Virus record (IMG/VR): IMGVR_UViG_3300044535_002275
Coordinates: 62,001-126,000 of that record
DNA: 64,000 nucleotides
Direction: 5' to 3' (one strand)
Source of the DNA: a virus
The notes under the pieces are model-generated. The model was not told where the DNA came from. It worked only from the letters and a program-made list of their open reading frames with translations, and made no database searches. This document shows, piece after piece, positions 47,689-56,208 of the stretch (positions within the stretch are counted from its first letter, which is position 1; each line of letters starts with the position of its first letter). A program made the translations under genes and the position numbers.

Positions 47689-47912
47689 GACCACCTCAAC
47701 GCAAACATAATGACAGTGTCTGGATCCACTAGATCAGTATCCAATTCAAATCTGACACGATGCTGCATTGGATTAATCTGCTGATAACTCATGCTCCATC
47801 CTTGCCCGCGTACATGATTACCGCCTGCATGCGGCAAGGCTTCGCCCACATTGTCCGTAAGCCATTGTACAATGGCACGAGCACGTTCAGTGTCCTGAGT
47901 ATCTACAATCAT
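47685..47912 (-). CDS. LRWS-array member, first in order (75 aa)
   Basis: MIVDTQDTERARAIVQWLTD ... FELDTDLVDPDTVIMFALRWS. Ends TTG-AGG-TGG-TCG-TGA. Coupled to the membrane-protein gene upstream by ATGA. Confidence 0.75.
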   Translation of the reverse strand: MIVDTQDTERARAIVQWLTDNVGEALPHAGGNHVRGQGWSMSYQQINPMQHRVRFELDTDLVDPDTVIMFALRWS

Positions 47913-48265
47913 CTACGTTCAAACTCTATCACTTGTTCCCAGTCAGGTCCCATGATCATTTGGGTCTTGTTGATCACAAAAATATGTTGAGGAAAACGCT
48001 GTTCTAGCACAGCAACAATTTCGTTGTGATCACGTCCCTGGGCCAAAAAGGTACCGTCGTCGTTGTCAAACCAATATATGATGTCGTTGATAACTTCTTG
48101 TTTGACCACATGCACACGTTGTTCCAGTTGTGCAATCTCCTGTTGTTCTTGATCGTGTTGATCCTGCAGCGAGGGCAAAATCAACCAGCGCAGTACCATG
48201 CGTCCCAAAACAACCCCCACAGCAAACCAGCCAATGGTACTTAAAATGCTTACTAAGATATCCAT
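47909..48265 (-). CDS. Membrane-anchored protein with coiled coil (118 aa)
   Basis: N-terminal membrane helix (ILVSILSTIGWFAVGVVLG), a Gln-rich coiled coil (HDQEQQEIAQLEQRVHVVKQ) and a small domain WFDNDDGTFLAQGRDHNEIV...LEQRFPQHIFVI. The domain plan recurs, from memory, in T4-like phage proteins of unknown function. AAGGA upstream. Immediately precedes the LRWS array. Confidence 0.7.
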   Translation of the reverse strand: MDILVSILSTIGWFAVGVVLGRMVLRWLILPSLQDQHDQEQQEIAQLEQRVHVVKQEVINDIIYWFDNDDGTFLAQGRDHNEIVAVLEQRFPQHIFVINKTQMIMGPDWEQVIEFERR

Positions 48266-48273
48266 GCTGTTCC

Positions 48274-48510
48274 TTACAGGGATTGAATATGATCAATAAT
48301 TAATTGCGACTCTGACATGTCAACAAGCCCGTTATCGATGTCGGTATCGAATACTTCGAACATGACCATGCGGATCATGGCATGAGCCATAGGCTTGATG
48401 CTAGCAGGTAAAGATTCGAACCACTTGATTAGTTGTTCGGACGTGTTGCATGACCAAATTGCATCACATAATTCTTGTTGTAGAGGCGAAAGATTAGGAA
48501 TTGATATCAT
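48274..48510 (-). CDS. Hypothetical protein (78 aa)
   Basis: MISIPNLSPLQQELCDAIWS; helical, ends DNGLVDMSESQLIIDHIQSL. ATGA overlap with the small gene upstream. Unknown. Confidence 0.65.
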   Translation of the reverse strand: MISIPNLSPLQQELCDAIWSCNTSEQLIKWFESLPASIKPMAHAMIRMVMFEVFDTDIDNGLVDMSESQLIIDHIQSL

Positions 48511-48665
48511 ATTTTTTCCAGTCGTTGTTGGCGTCGGTACTCGTGTTTGAGAAAGTATTTAAATCTTTGAAAATATTCTGATCGGCTGAAGCGAGATTCG
48601 TGACACTGCTCGCGTTCGTCGCAGTTGTCAAACCATAGTTGTTCAATCCACACACGGAATTTCAT
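48507..48665 (-). CDS. Small basic protein (52 aa), first gene of the array operon
   Basis: MKFRVWIEQLWFDNCDEREQ, then an Arg/Tyr/Phe-rich helix ending YRRQQRLEKI. AGGAG six bases upstream and a TTGACT-N17-TATAAT promoter 20 bases further make this the likely first gene of the 48.7-45.4 kb operon. Confidence 0.7.
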   Translation of the reverse strand: MKFRVWIEQLWFDNCDEREQCHESRFSRSEYFQRFKYFLKHEYRRQQRLEKI

Positions 48666-48685
48666 TTCTGTCTCCTGATGCGTTA

Positions 48686-48714
48686 ATTATACTACTAAAC
48701 TTGTTGCCAGTCAA
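48686..48714 (-). promoter_or_regulatory. Sigma70 promoter of the LRWS-array operon
   Basis: TTGACT at 48709-48714, 17-base spacer, TATAAT at 48686-48691. Confidence 0.8.
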
Positions 48715-48755
48715 CAGAGAAAGTGTGGTTTTTTCACAACTGTTGTACATACGCC

Positions 48756-49118
48756 TTAGCGCGGAACACACCCATTTAGCCATGCCGTGAGGTCACCGTA
48801 CATGGTGGCCATCATGGCTTCTCGACTGCTAAAAAATACTATTTTTCGAGCACGGGAATCCAGGTAAAAAGGAAATGCAATCTTACGGTCCATGTCCAGC
48901 AACACACGCTTGGTTATGGTTTTGGGTTCGAACGGCAAATGCCAATGCTGTATTTCCAAGGTCTGACTCAATACTCTAAATCCCTCAGCAGTGAGTCTCA
49001 AGCCACCAGTATCTCTTATGTTGACATACCAATCAAATAGAGCCTCGTTTAATTCCGGAGCAGCAGCACCGGGCCAGGCACGAATAAGTTCTTGTGTGAT
49101 GTCACGCTTGTTTATCAT
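48756..49118 (-). CDS. Conserved T4-like phage protein (120 aa)
   Basis: MINKRDITQELIRAWPGAAA; contains GLRLTAEGFRVLSQTLEI, VLLDMDRKIAFPFYLD and KIVFFSSREAMMATMYGDL, a pattern I associate with conserved cyanophage-type T4-like proteins of unknown function. Overlaps the upstream gene by 17 bases. Confidence 0.7.
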   Translation of the reverse strand: MINKRDITQELIRAWPGAAAPELNEALFDWYVNIRDTGGLRLTAEGFRVLSQTLEIQHWHLPFEPKTITKRVLLDMDRKIAFPFYLDSRARKIVFFSSREAMMATMYGDLTAWLNGCVPR

Positions 49119-49404
49119 CAGGATATATCTGTTGACCTTGAGTCAACAACACCACTGAGAATTTGTCAGTTTTGAATTGAGTGTTGAGTTTTTTGGCCAA
49201 GTTGACAGCATGTCCTTGATTACTGAACGATACTTTTTTATACTTGGGTCCAGGGTATTGAACCAACAGATTAGAAGTCTTGAGATTGATAGGCTTGCTA
49301 TCAAAGAACACAGCCCAGATACCTTGGGCTGCTAATACCTGTTCAGTTTTATAAGTAGATCTGTTGGTGATTTCTACTAGCACATCGGGTTTTGGTCTGC
49401 TCAT
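49102..49404 (-). CDS. Hypothetical phage protein (100 aa)
   Basis: MSRPKPDVLVEITNRSTYKT; contains YPGPKYKKVSFSNQGHAVNL. Basic alpha/beta protein, probably paired with the gene it overlaps. Unknown function. Confidence 0.65.
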   Translation of the reverse strand: MSRPKPDVLVEITNRSTYKTEQVLAAQGIWAVFFDSKPINLKTSNLLVQYPGPKYKKVSFSNQGHAVNLAKKLNTQFKTDKFSVVLLTQGQQIYPDDKQA

Positions 49405-49445
49405 TCATTAAACTCCTACATTTATTTATCTAAATGTAAGCCGTT

Positions 49446-49658
49446 TTAGAACGAGCCTCCATCTATTTCAATGTTACTGCTGGGTGCAGTAACAGGTGCA
49501 ATAGTGCGTTGTTCTTGTAAATTTTGCAGAGCTAGCAACAGTTTGGTAATGTCAGCATGTAGATCTTTGGCATCACTCATGCTCATAGTAAAGTCACGCT
49601 GAGATCTTGAATCAGCTGCTTTGATACGATCGATAAATCGATTTATATGCAAGCTCAT
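49446..49658 (-). CDS. Hypothetical phage protein (70 aa)
   Basis: MSLHINRFIDRIKAADSRSQ; two helices then a Gly/Ser tail (SNIEIDGGSF). The ADSR...DF.MSM.DA..LH.DITKLL plan is familiar from T4-like phages; function unknown. Confidence 0.65.
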   Translation of the reverse strand: MSLHINRFIDRIKAADSRSQRDFTMSMSDAKDLHADITKLLLALQNLQEQRTIAPVTAPSSNIEIDGGSF

Positions 49659-49873
49659 TAGTCATTCCCGCAAATATTTCGAGCCGTTGCAACATGTTTA
49701 AATTCCATGTGCGGAGCAATGTCGTTGTCGAAAATCTGCGCCATAGTGTTCCAAAGATATGTGCGTTCCTCTATAGTCATACCAGAGAAGAAGCTGCCAG
49801 TTTCGGATTTTATTATACCGTAGTCGTGTCTGTAAGTGTAACACATGTTGGTGATGATATTTTCTCGATCCAT
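49658..49873 (-). CDS. Hypothetical phage protein (71 aa)
   Basis: MDRENIITNMCYTYRHDYGI; helical, acidic. Shares one base with the next gene. Unknown family. Confidence 0.6.
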   Translation of the reverse strand: MDRENIITNMCYTYRHDYGIIKSETGSFFSGMTIEERTYLWNTMAQIFDNDIAPHMEFKHVATARNICGND

Positions 49874-49875
49874 GA

Positions 49876-50244
49876 TTATTTTCTCAAATAAGGTGCTAAC
49901 TTAGGAGACTGCCAGTTCACAGGTTTTAGAACTTTTCCATCTTCGCGTTTACGAACTTTTCCAGTTAATCGATCAATCTTGGCAAAGTTTGTGCCTATAA
50001 CTTCTTTCCAGGCACCTTCGGCATCTGCTCCCATCGAATGAATAGCGCCAATAGCAACAACTAGTATGTCGATTAGTGCATCTAACTGTTCTACCATATC
50101 GCCTGCATTTTCGGCAGCTACTAGCTCTTTGTATTCTTCTTCGATGAGATTTTTATACATTGCAAATTGCTGTTCATTGAACTCATCAACTGATTGATCA
50201 CAAGCTCGCATGAATTTGTATTGATCTTTAAAGGGATTTGTCAC
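49876..50244 (-). CDS. MazG-like nucleotide pyrophosphohydrolase (122 aa)
   Basis: Helical NTP-PPase with the metal pairs in NLIEEEYKELVAAEN (ExxE) and QLDALIDILVVAIGA (D..D). C-terminal basic extension (GKVRKREDGKVLKPVNW) typical of phage dNTPase-like MazG proteins. Likely cleans or reshapes the nucleotide pool. Confidence 0.85.
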   Translation of the reverse strand: MTNPFKDQYKFMRACDQSVDEFNEQQFAMYKNLIEEEYKELVAAENAGDMVEQLDALIDILVVAIGAIHSMGADAEGAWKEVIGTNFAKIDRLTGKVRKREDGKVLKPVNWQSPKLAPYLRK

Positions 50245-50677
50245 GTGACTGTTCCTCGGTATGATATGGGCCGCGATAAGCGTAGCGTTGCAAGGTAATC
50301 AGTTTGGGACAAAACACAGTTTCCCATTCGCGTCCTTGTTTGATTTGATACCAACCGGCTGCGTACCAGCTTTTGGATTTAGGTTCTTTGGTCCACAGCG
50401 GTACTTGGTGCTTGACGTCGTAGATGGCATTGTAGGCTCTACTGCTGGTACTGTAACCATGAACTGAATTTACCGATGTAGCGGACTTTCTCTTGATCAC
50501 AGGTTCAAAGTCGATTTGTACTCGCTGCTTGATTGTGTTGATGGTTTTAAAACGTTCAATCTGATTATTGATTTTTACTGAAAATCCCTGTGGTCCTGCT
50601 TCTATGTTTCCAATCTTGCGATCGTTTTCTTTTAAGATCCAGTATTGATTAGGAACTACTGTTTTTGCTACTATCAT
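50228..50677 (-). CDS. Conserved T4-like phage protein (149 aa)
   Basis: MIVAKTVVPNQYWILKENDR; contains SKSWYAAGWYQIKQGREWET and FCPKLITLQRYAYRGPY, a pattern I associate with T4-like cyanophage hypothetical proteins. Overlaps the exonuclease gene upstream by 29 bases. Confidence 0.7.
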   Translation of the reverse strand: MIVAKTVVPNQYWILKENDRKIGNIEAGPQGFSVKINNQIERFKTINTIKQRVQIDFEPVIKRKSATSVNSVHGYSTSSRAYNAIYDVKHQVPLWTKEPKSKSWYAAGWYQIKQGREWETVFCPKLITLQRYAYRGPYHTEEQSRDKSL

Positions 50678-51671
50678 CGAGAACTCCTTGATATGTTTGA
50701 TTCAACCATCGAGCATATTGCTCAGCTGATTCACTGGCCTTGACCAAGTCATACTTGCCACAAAACTTCATAAATCTGATGCCTACTTGTCCAATATCTT
50801 TGTGACTAACCATACTTTGAATACTGTCATCGACCATTTGTTTAACTTCTACCGGTTGTGCATTTAAATCGATTAGCAAACGATTGCGCTCGTAATCGTC
50901 TAACACACGATGCTCTTCGCCATTATGGTCGGTCCAGCGTTGCAGCATGAGATTGTTCCAAGCATAACCCTGCCGGCTGCGATCTTCAAATGCTTCTGTT
51001 AGACCCACTTTGTTTTTAGTACCTTTGACACGCACACCCGGATAGGCCGAAAACACATTGTCACTAGTGTCGCCGCGCATGCACTTTTCAAACAGCAGCC
51101 ATTCTGGATTGGGTATGGTCTTGGGTAATTTGGTTTTTTTATCGATCACTGGACGATTTTTTGCGTCAAAAATTCCGCGGACAGTCAGTAATTCATCAGT
51201 GATTCCATTGTACTGATCTACGTTGTCGGCTAACAGTTGAACAAAGTCAGTGTCACTAGAAATAATTACATGATGGTCTTGGGGGTGTAAAGCTATCCAA
51301 CGTGCTATGATATCGTCGGCCTCGGCATTTTCGTTTCTGATTACTGAACAGTTTGTACCTTCAGCCAAGTATTTAGTCAAGTTATCAAAGGTTTCCCAGA
51401 ACAATTGATCTTCTTGTTGTTCTTTTTCAGTCTGCGCTGCTCTAGCGTCACTGCGATTACGCTTGTAAGGAGCATAAACATCCTTGCGCCAACTGCGTCC
51501 TTCGAGTGCAAATACCACATGATCTGCACCAAATTTTTGGTAGACCTTGTTAACTGCGCTAAGTGTGATATGCAAAGCATAACCTACTTTTTCCCAGTCA
51601 TCACTGGCTCTAAAAGCCACGTGTCTGGCACGGAAAAACAAATTAGCAGTATCAATAAGAATGTATTTCAT
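50649..51671 (-). CDS. rnh: 5'-3' exonuclease / T4 RNase H-like (FEN family)
   Basis: 340 residues. PIN/FEN fold with metal aspartates in YILIDTANLFFRAR (start), the loop EGRSWRKDVYAPYKRNR, NAEADDIIARW and IISSDTDFVQLL. A later H2TH-like region begins near KCMRGDTSDNVFS. T4 RNase H removes RNA primers during lagging-strand synthesis. Confidence 0.9.
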   Translation of the reverse strand: MKYILIDTANLFFRARHVAFRASDDWEKVGYALHITLSAVNKVYQKFGADHVVFALEGRSWRKDVYAPYKRNRSDARAAQTEKEQQEDQLFWETFDNLTKYLAEGTNCSVIRNENAEADDIIARWIALHPQDHHVIISSDTDFVQLLADNVDQYNGITDELLTVRGIFDAKNRPVIDKKTKLPKTIPNPEWLLFEKCMRGDTSDNVFSAYPGVRVKGTKNKVGLTEAFEDRSRQGYAWNNLMLQRWTDHNGEEHRVLDDYERNRLLIDLNAQPVEVKQMVDDSIQSMVSHKDIGQVGIRFMKFCGKYDLVKASESAEQYARWLNQTYQGVLDDSSKNSSS

Positions 51672-52425
51672 GTGCTTTTAAGTAGTTAGTTAAACTAGGA
51701 ATAAGAACCTGTTGGGTCCATTTTAAGTGACCATCAATGCTGGGATGGAATTGGTCTTCTGAAATTAGGTCGTGTTTAACTGACCAATTGTACAATGTTT
51801 CAGCATCTAAAAACATTTTACTATATTCTGTTCTTAAATGCAATGGTATTAAGTTGTTTATTTCAAAATCACTGTTTATATCATCTCTATTTGCATAGTT
51901 TAAAAAACAAAATCGATAACCTTTAGATTTTAAATAATGCCAGGTTGAATTTACATATAAAAAATTTTCTACAGACCGAGAATTTTTGTCTTTGGAATTT
52001 AATACTTTTCTTGACAAGACAATATCGACATTCCCTGAATCGTTGTGACCGGATAAACCAGTTTGCACTTTGTCATTGTATGCAAAAGAAAATGAATATG
52101 GTTTAATCGCATCCTTGGAAAATATAAAATCATCTCGATCGTTACCTGACCACATGACAATAACCAATGTATCTACAGGATTTAATTTTTCTAATTCTAA
52201 AGACCATTGTAGAGATTGAGATATATGATAATTTCCAGCTCCGGGCAAACTGCAGTCATACACTTGTTTAAAATTTGCCAAGTCTCTAAGATAGTAAGGC
52301 CAAGCACACAAATCAGATTCTGAATTGTTAAAAGTAAAACTGCAACCACTAACCACAAGATTTTTTATGTCAAAGTCAATGACAGAATCGAATTGTTTAT
52401 TCAGAGTTCTTTGTTTAAATGTCAT
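51652..52425 (-). CDS. SGNH-hydrolase-like protein (257 aa)
   Basis: Block I LVVSGCSFTFNNSES, glycine block LPGAGNYHISQSL, block III VIVMWSGNDRDDF and a late DQFHPSIDGHLKW carrying the Asp-His pair. Catalytic set appears complete. No signal peptide. Similar in plan to the next gene; may act on glycans or be a virion protein. Confidence 0.75.
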   Translation of the reverse strand: MTFKQRTLNKQFDSVIDFDIKNLVVSGCSFTFNNSESDLCAWPYYLRDLANFKQVYDCSLPGAGNYHISQSLQWSLELEKLNPVDTLVIVMWSGNDRDDFIFSKDAIKPYSFSFAYNDKVQTGLSGHNDSGNVDIVLSRKVLNSKDKNSRSVENFLYVNSTWHYLKSKGYRFCFLNYANRDDINSDFEINNLIPLHLRTEYSKMFLDAETLYNWSVKHDLISEDQFHPSIDGHLKWTQQVLIPSLTNYLKAHEIHSY

Positions 52426-52431
52426 CGAGAA

Positions 52432-53139
52432 TCAAATCAATTTGTTAGCAATAATGTATTGTAGCATAAAACGACTCCATGCTGCATGTGCTTCCTTACC
52501 GAAATGGTATGAATTGGATGCAACTGTTTCGTATCTGTTGCTTAATAACCACTGACTGTAGGTCATTGTAGAATCGTAAGGACTGATATAACTGGTACCC
52601 CAGTCTCGCCGTTGTTTTTTCGAAACGGATCCAAAATGTGTGTTTCCGTTAAAGAATATGTGTTTAACACCCAGTTCAACCAGCTCCAAATGAAAGCTCC
52701 ATATATCATTATGTGCTTGTTCAGTTGTTGTGTTCCAATCAATAGAACTGACAAATTCTTTATACTTTTGTTGATGAGATTCAGGAAGGTGGTCTATACC
52801 GGACGCATTAACTTGAAACCAAGAATCATCGATTAGCCACTCTTGGCGCTCCCAAGTTGACCATTGTATGATCATTAAAGTATCAGACGTGTCAGAATGA
52901 TCTTTTAGCCATTCTCTGGTGGTTCTAATGATACGTTGATTAGAAGCAGCTGATTCAGCATCGCAGTAAAACGCAGCCTTTAATACTTCAGATAATCGTT
53001 TACCCCAGCTGACTGCCAGATTTTCAGGATGCGGTAGTCTTCCAAGATATCGCAAATCCCAGTCGTCTTCGGCAAATGCGCAGGCATTTACAGCTTCGGC
53101 ACCAGCGGTGTGACTATCGCCGTTGACATATAATTTCAT
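52432..53139 (-). CDS. SGNH-hydrolase-like protein (235 aa)
   Basis: Block I VNGDSHTAGAEA, then SAASNQRIIRTT and MIIQWSTWERQEW (Asn replaced by Thr in block III) and SYHFGKEAHAAW near the end in place of DxxHP. Related to the downstream protein but with changed catalytic positions, so activity is uncertain. Confidence 0.7.
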   Translation of the reverse strand: MKLYVNGDSHTAGAEAVNACAFAEDDWDLRYLGRLPHPENLAVSWGKRLSEVLKAAFYCDAESAASNQRIIRTTREWLKDHSDTSDTLMIIQWSTWERQEWLIDDSWFQVNASGIDHLPESHQQKYKEFVSSIDWNTTTEQAHNDIWSFHLELVELGVKHIFFNGNTHFGSVSKKQRRDWGTSYISPYDSTMTYSQWLLSNRYETVASNSYHFGKEAHAAWSRFMLQYIIANKLI

Positions 53140-53609
53140 TTGCGCAGGTCCTTTTCGATTTCGGCCTGTACTACACGTTTACGTAAGCTGCTGCTACTAA
53201 ATGAATGATCTCGTTTATTAAAAATCAATTCAATGCCGCGGGCACAACACTCATGCGCTCCTGTAAATTCTTTATCGGCATATTCTACTCCTAAGATTCT
53301 AACATCAACTGGCAAGATCAACAGCAAGTCTACTAGATCCTGTTCAGTTTGATATATCACTATTTCGTCTACAAATCTAGTGGCCGACAACTGTATCTGT
53401 CGTTCTACTATGCTCTGCACCGGAGGATTTTTTGTGTCGGGTCGATCAATTGTGGGATCAGTTTGCAAGCCGGCAATCAAATAATCACAGTGATTTTTAG
53501 CTTCGGCTAACATGGCAATGTGTCCGGCATGCAGTAAATCAAATGTGCTGAAAGTGATGCCAATTCTCAGGCCCTGCTGCTTTAGTTCTTTAATTTTGTT
53601 GAATATCAT
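53136..53609 (-). CDS. Cytidylyltransferase-like nucleotidyltransferase (157 aa)
   Basis: The HxGH motif is in FDLLHAGHIAMLAEA and the ISSSTKI-like end is SSSSLRKRVV. It resembles TagD/RfaE C-terminal cytidylyl or adenylyl transferases, which activate glycerol-3-phosphate, ethanolamine or heptose-phosphate. Fits the surface-sugar genes further left-to-right in the window. Confidence 0.85.
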   Translation of the reverse strand: MIFNKIKELKQQGLRIGITFSTFDLLHAGHIAMLAEAKNHCDYLIAGLQTDPTIDRPDTKNPPVQSIVERQIQLSATRFVDEIVIYQTEQDLVDLLLILPVDVRILGVEYADKEFTGAHECCARGIELIFNKRDHSFSSSSLRKRVVQAEIEKDLRK

Positions 53610-53624
53610 TTTAGTTTTAACATT

Positions 53625-53652
53625 AAAAATGGTGCTAACTCAGCATTAGCAC
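53625..53652 (-). terminator. Rho-independent terminator
   Basis: GTGCTAA/TTAGCAC stem followed by CATTTTT leftward, 4 bases after the 130-residue protein gene. Confidence 0.75.
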
Positions 53653-53655
53653 TGG

Positions 53656-54048
53656 TTATGATACTTCTGTACGTCCGTTGCCTATGTCTCTGCTGCGTGT
53701 AAATCTGGTAGGGTTCATGGCCTGCTCTTGTTCCCAGGTTTCCATGACCACATGCCGGCACACATTTTGAAACCATTGATCCACAATGTCAGCATCGGTT
53801 TTGCCCACGTATCCGGCACGTATTAGATTGGCCACAAACTTTTCGTTCCAGTCCAATTCAAAGGCACCTTGGTGGATGTTTTCAGGATCAACGTCCATGC
53901 TGAGAATAGCCACATACGGATCTCCGCGTTCGGTAGCCAAATCTTTGTCGGACTTTTTGACACGTGATTTTTTGCCAGTCTTGGGAGTTTCTGCAGCAGA
54001 TTGGTCAGCTGTTGCTTTTACAAATTTCTTTTTAAAATATTCAAACAT
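53656..54048 (-). CDS. Conserved T4-like phage protein (130 aa)
   Basis: Start at 54048 (MFEYFKKKFVKATADQ). A basic linker, then ATERGDPYVAILSMDVDPEN, GAFELDWNEKFVANLIRAGY and DQWFQNVCRHVVMETWEQE, a plan familiar from T4-like cyanophage proteins. Function unknown. Followed by a terminator. Confidence 0.7.
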   Translation of the reverse strand: MFEYFKKKFVKATADQSAAETPKTGKKSRVKKSDKDLATERGDPYVAILSMDVDPENIHQGAFELDWNEKFVANLIRAGYVGKTDADIVDQWFQNVCRHVVMETWEQEQAMNPTRFTRSRDIGNGRTEVS

Positions 54049-54050
54049 TA

Positions 54051-54521
54051 TTATTCCTTGATTTCTATCCATGTGTGGTCACCCAACCACTTGACTGCTG
54101 TAATATATTGATACCATGCAGGTGGACCTGCTGACCAACCATCAGGTCCCATGCCGCATAATATGATTTCGTTGCGTCTGGTATCTTGCACCAGCCAATA
54201 GATCTGTCCGTGAGCAATTTGAAAATCATAACGGGCAGCATGTACCATATCAGTTAAGTCTAATCTGCGCTTTATGTCAGCTGCCTGCTGCTGTAGTACA
54301 TCTACCAACTGCATGATTCTGTTGTACTCTTGCTCGGCATGCATGCGAGCAACATTCAGCATGATGTCTTTTTGTCGAGTAACAGGAACTAAATCAAATG
54401 CCGGCGCACCGGCTTCTGTGGGGTAAGGTGTAACGTTCCTATTAAAAAAATCAATCTGCGTGTTGCCAACTTCAACGTCAAAGCTGGTTCTTCCTTTAGC
54501 TCGATTAGATTTTTTAGACAA
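54051..54521 (-). CDS. DUF2452-type protein (156 aa)
   Basis: NVTPYPTEAGAPAFDLVPV, then QKDIMLNVARMHAEQEYNRI and LDLTDMVHAARYDFQIAHGQ, the signature of DUF2452 proteins found in T4-like phages and some bacteria. Function unknown. Supports a T4-like ancestry. Abuts the queE stop. Confidence 0.8.
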   Translation of the reverse strand: MSKKSNRAKGRTSFDVEVGNTQIDFFNRNVTPYPTEAGAPAFDLVPVTRQKDIMLNVARMHAEQEYNRIMQLVDVLQQQAADIKRRLDLTDMVHAARYDFQIAHGQIYWLVQDTRRNEIILCGMGPDGWSAGPPAWYQYITAVKWLGDHTWIEIKE

Positions 54522-55376
54522 TCAAGTGCCCCACTCGTTCTTAAACAAAGGAACTTGCAGTCTATCACTGTAGCGCAAGCCATTTTTCATAGCAAACTCT
54601 GCTACACGGCGATTGTTGAGTACGTACACACTTTCCACTCCACCTACCGGCATCAAGTAGCAAGGTCCACTAAATCCAGCAGCACGATATACAGACAATG
54701 TTTCCAGTGCTTCAGCAGCATCCGCTTCTGTGGCAATCACAAACTTGAGGTAAGTGTAACCGATTTCCTGATACTCGCACACAACCTTGGGAAGAATAGC
54801 TTCCGACCGTTCTTCGCCTGAGCAGCTAAGTTTAGCACTGACACTGAAAGTTAACTTGTTGTAATCTCGACCAAACCGTGTAAATTCTGTAAACAAATAG
54901 TCTTTGAATTCTGTGGAGAGTTGTTGAGTGCCGTTTGTTTCGAATGTAATCTCTTTAAGATCTGCCATCTTGGGATGATTCAACAGATCAGGATAAGCAC
55001 GTTGCCAGCCCAACAGAGGTTCACCGCCTGTAATGACCAAATGTTCATCCTGCCATTTGTTAAACGGCAGTATTTCTGTAATACGATCAGCAATGGCATC
55101 AGTTGTCAACATAGGACTAAGATGCTTAAACTCTGGAGCCCACGAGGCGTACGAATCACATCCAGTTGATACCAACGGTAGTTCCTCGTAGCTTTTAAAA
55201 TTTATTGCTTGTTCAGCCACGCGATGACGTTCTTGTGTTTTTTCTCCCAACGGCATACCAAAACCGTCGCAAGTGAAGTTACAACCGAATGTTCTAAGGA
55301 ACACACTGGGGACACCCATGAAACGACCTTCGCCCTGGATGGAATAAAATAGTTCTGCGATTTTAATTTTGCTCAT
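54522..55376 (-). CDS. queE: 7-carboxy-7-deazaguanine synthase QueE
   Basis: 284 residues. Radical SAM enzyme of the queuosine/deazaguanine pathway. FYSIQGEGRFMGVPSVFLR is the QueE start; the cluster cysteines begin FGCNFTC, but the third (STGCDSYASW) comes after an insertion of about 40 residues. ITGGEPLLGW and TFETNGTQ follow as usual. The insert type is, from memory, seen in other phage QueE proteins. Product CDG leads to preQ0. Confidence 0.88.
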   Translation of the reverse strand: MSKIKIAELFYSIQGEGRFMGVPSVFLRTFGCNFTCDGFGMPLGEKTQERHRVAEQAINFKSYEELPLVSTGCDSYASWAPEFKHLSPMLTTDAIADRITEILPFNKWQDEHLVITGGEPLLGWQRAYPDLLNHPKMADLKEITFETNGTQQLSTEFKDYLFTEFTRFGRDYNKLTFSVSAKLSCSGEERSEAILPKVVCEYQEIGYTYLKFVIATEADAAEALETLSVYRAAGFSGPCYLMPVGGVESVYVLNNRRVAEFAMKNGLRYSDRLQVPLFKNEWGT

Positions 55377-55390
55377 GATTTATTATACAC

Positions 55391-55879
55391 TTATTTAGAA
55401 ATTTTTTCAACTATGATGCCGCTCTTTTTCAAGAATTCAACTCCAGCATCGCTACGATAATCTTCGCTGTAAAATACTCGTTTCACACCTGCTTGGAATA
55501 TCATCTTAGCACAATCTATACAAGGACTGTGTGTAATAAACATATCAGCATCCTGAGCACTGACAGTGCTTTTGGCCATTTTACTGACAGCATTGGATTC
55601 GGCGTGCAACACTTCCGGGCGTGTCTTTAATCTGTAGCAAGTGCCGTCGGGTTCTTGTAGGGGGAAGTAAAGGTCTGCCCATTCAGAATGTTTATCATAC
55701 CGGTCTGGATATTCTTTGTACTCGCAATCGTTATCCCACCCGGAAGGCATGCCGTTATAGCCGTAAGTGATAACATCGTCCTTAACAATCACAGCGCCTA
55801 CTTTTAATCTACGAGCATAGCTGAGTTCTGCTACTCTGTGTGCAATATCAATATAAGCTTGTATGTACTTTTCTTTCAT
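55391..55879 (-). CDS. dCMP deaminase
   Basis: 162 residues. Zinc site: HAESNAVSKMAKS (His and catalytic Glu) and SPCIDCAKMIFQAG (two Cys), plus a phage-type upstream Cys/His region. Converts dCMP to dUMP, the substrate of ThyX in this genome. ATGA overlap with the cupin gene. Confidence 0.92.
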   Translation of the reverse strand: MKEKYIQAYIDIAHRVAELSYARRLKVGAVIVKDDVITYGYNGMPSGWDNDCEYKEYPDRYDKHSEWADLYFPLQEPDGTCYRLKTRPEVLHAESNAVSKMAKSTVSAQDADMFITHSPCIDCAKMIFQAGVKRVFYSEDYRSDAGVEFLKKSGIIVEKISK

Positions 55880-56208
55880 TGATGCTCTCTACGACCATCA
55901 AACACGCAAACAAAATACAAGTCCATTTCGCCGGTGTTGTGTACACGATGAAACACTCCGTTTTGTATAAGGATCATGTCACCGGGACCAACGGAAAACT
56001 TTTCGTTGTCCAGTTCCATTTCACCGAAACCGCGCAAGAAAAAATATACTTCTTCCTGCCCAACATGACAATGGCCGGACGTGCTTTTTTCTCTATGTAA
56101 ACAAGTTGAACTTACTACAAGATTTTTTAAGTCGGTATTATCAATCACAGTATAGCGATCATCTTGTTTGACAATCCGACCGGCAATATCGGCAGTCTTG
56201 AGTTTCAT
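55876..56208 (-). CDS. Cupin-domain protein (110 aa)
   Basis: Start at 56208 (MKLKTADIAGRIVKQDDRYT) with AGGAG eight bases upstream. Cupin motif 1 is GHCHVGQEEVYFFLRG and motif 2 is GDMILIQNGVFHRVHN, with the metal His/Glu present. Probably a sugar-phosphate isomerase-type or sensing cupin. Coupled to dCMP deaminase and the phosphoribosyltransferase. Confidence 0.82.
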   Translation of the reverse strand: MKLKTADIAGRIVKQDDRYTVIDNTDLKNLVVSSTCLHREKSTSGHCHVGQEEVYFFLRGFGEMELDNEKFSVGPGDMILIQNGVFHRVHNTGEMDLYFVCVFDGRREHQ

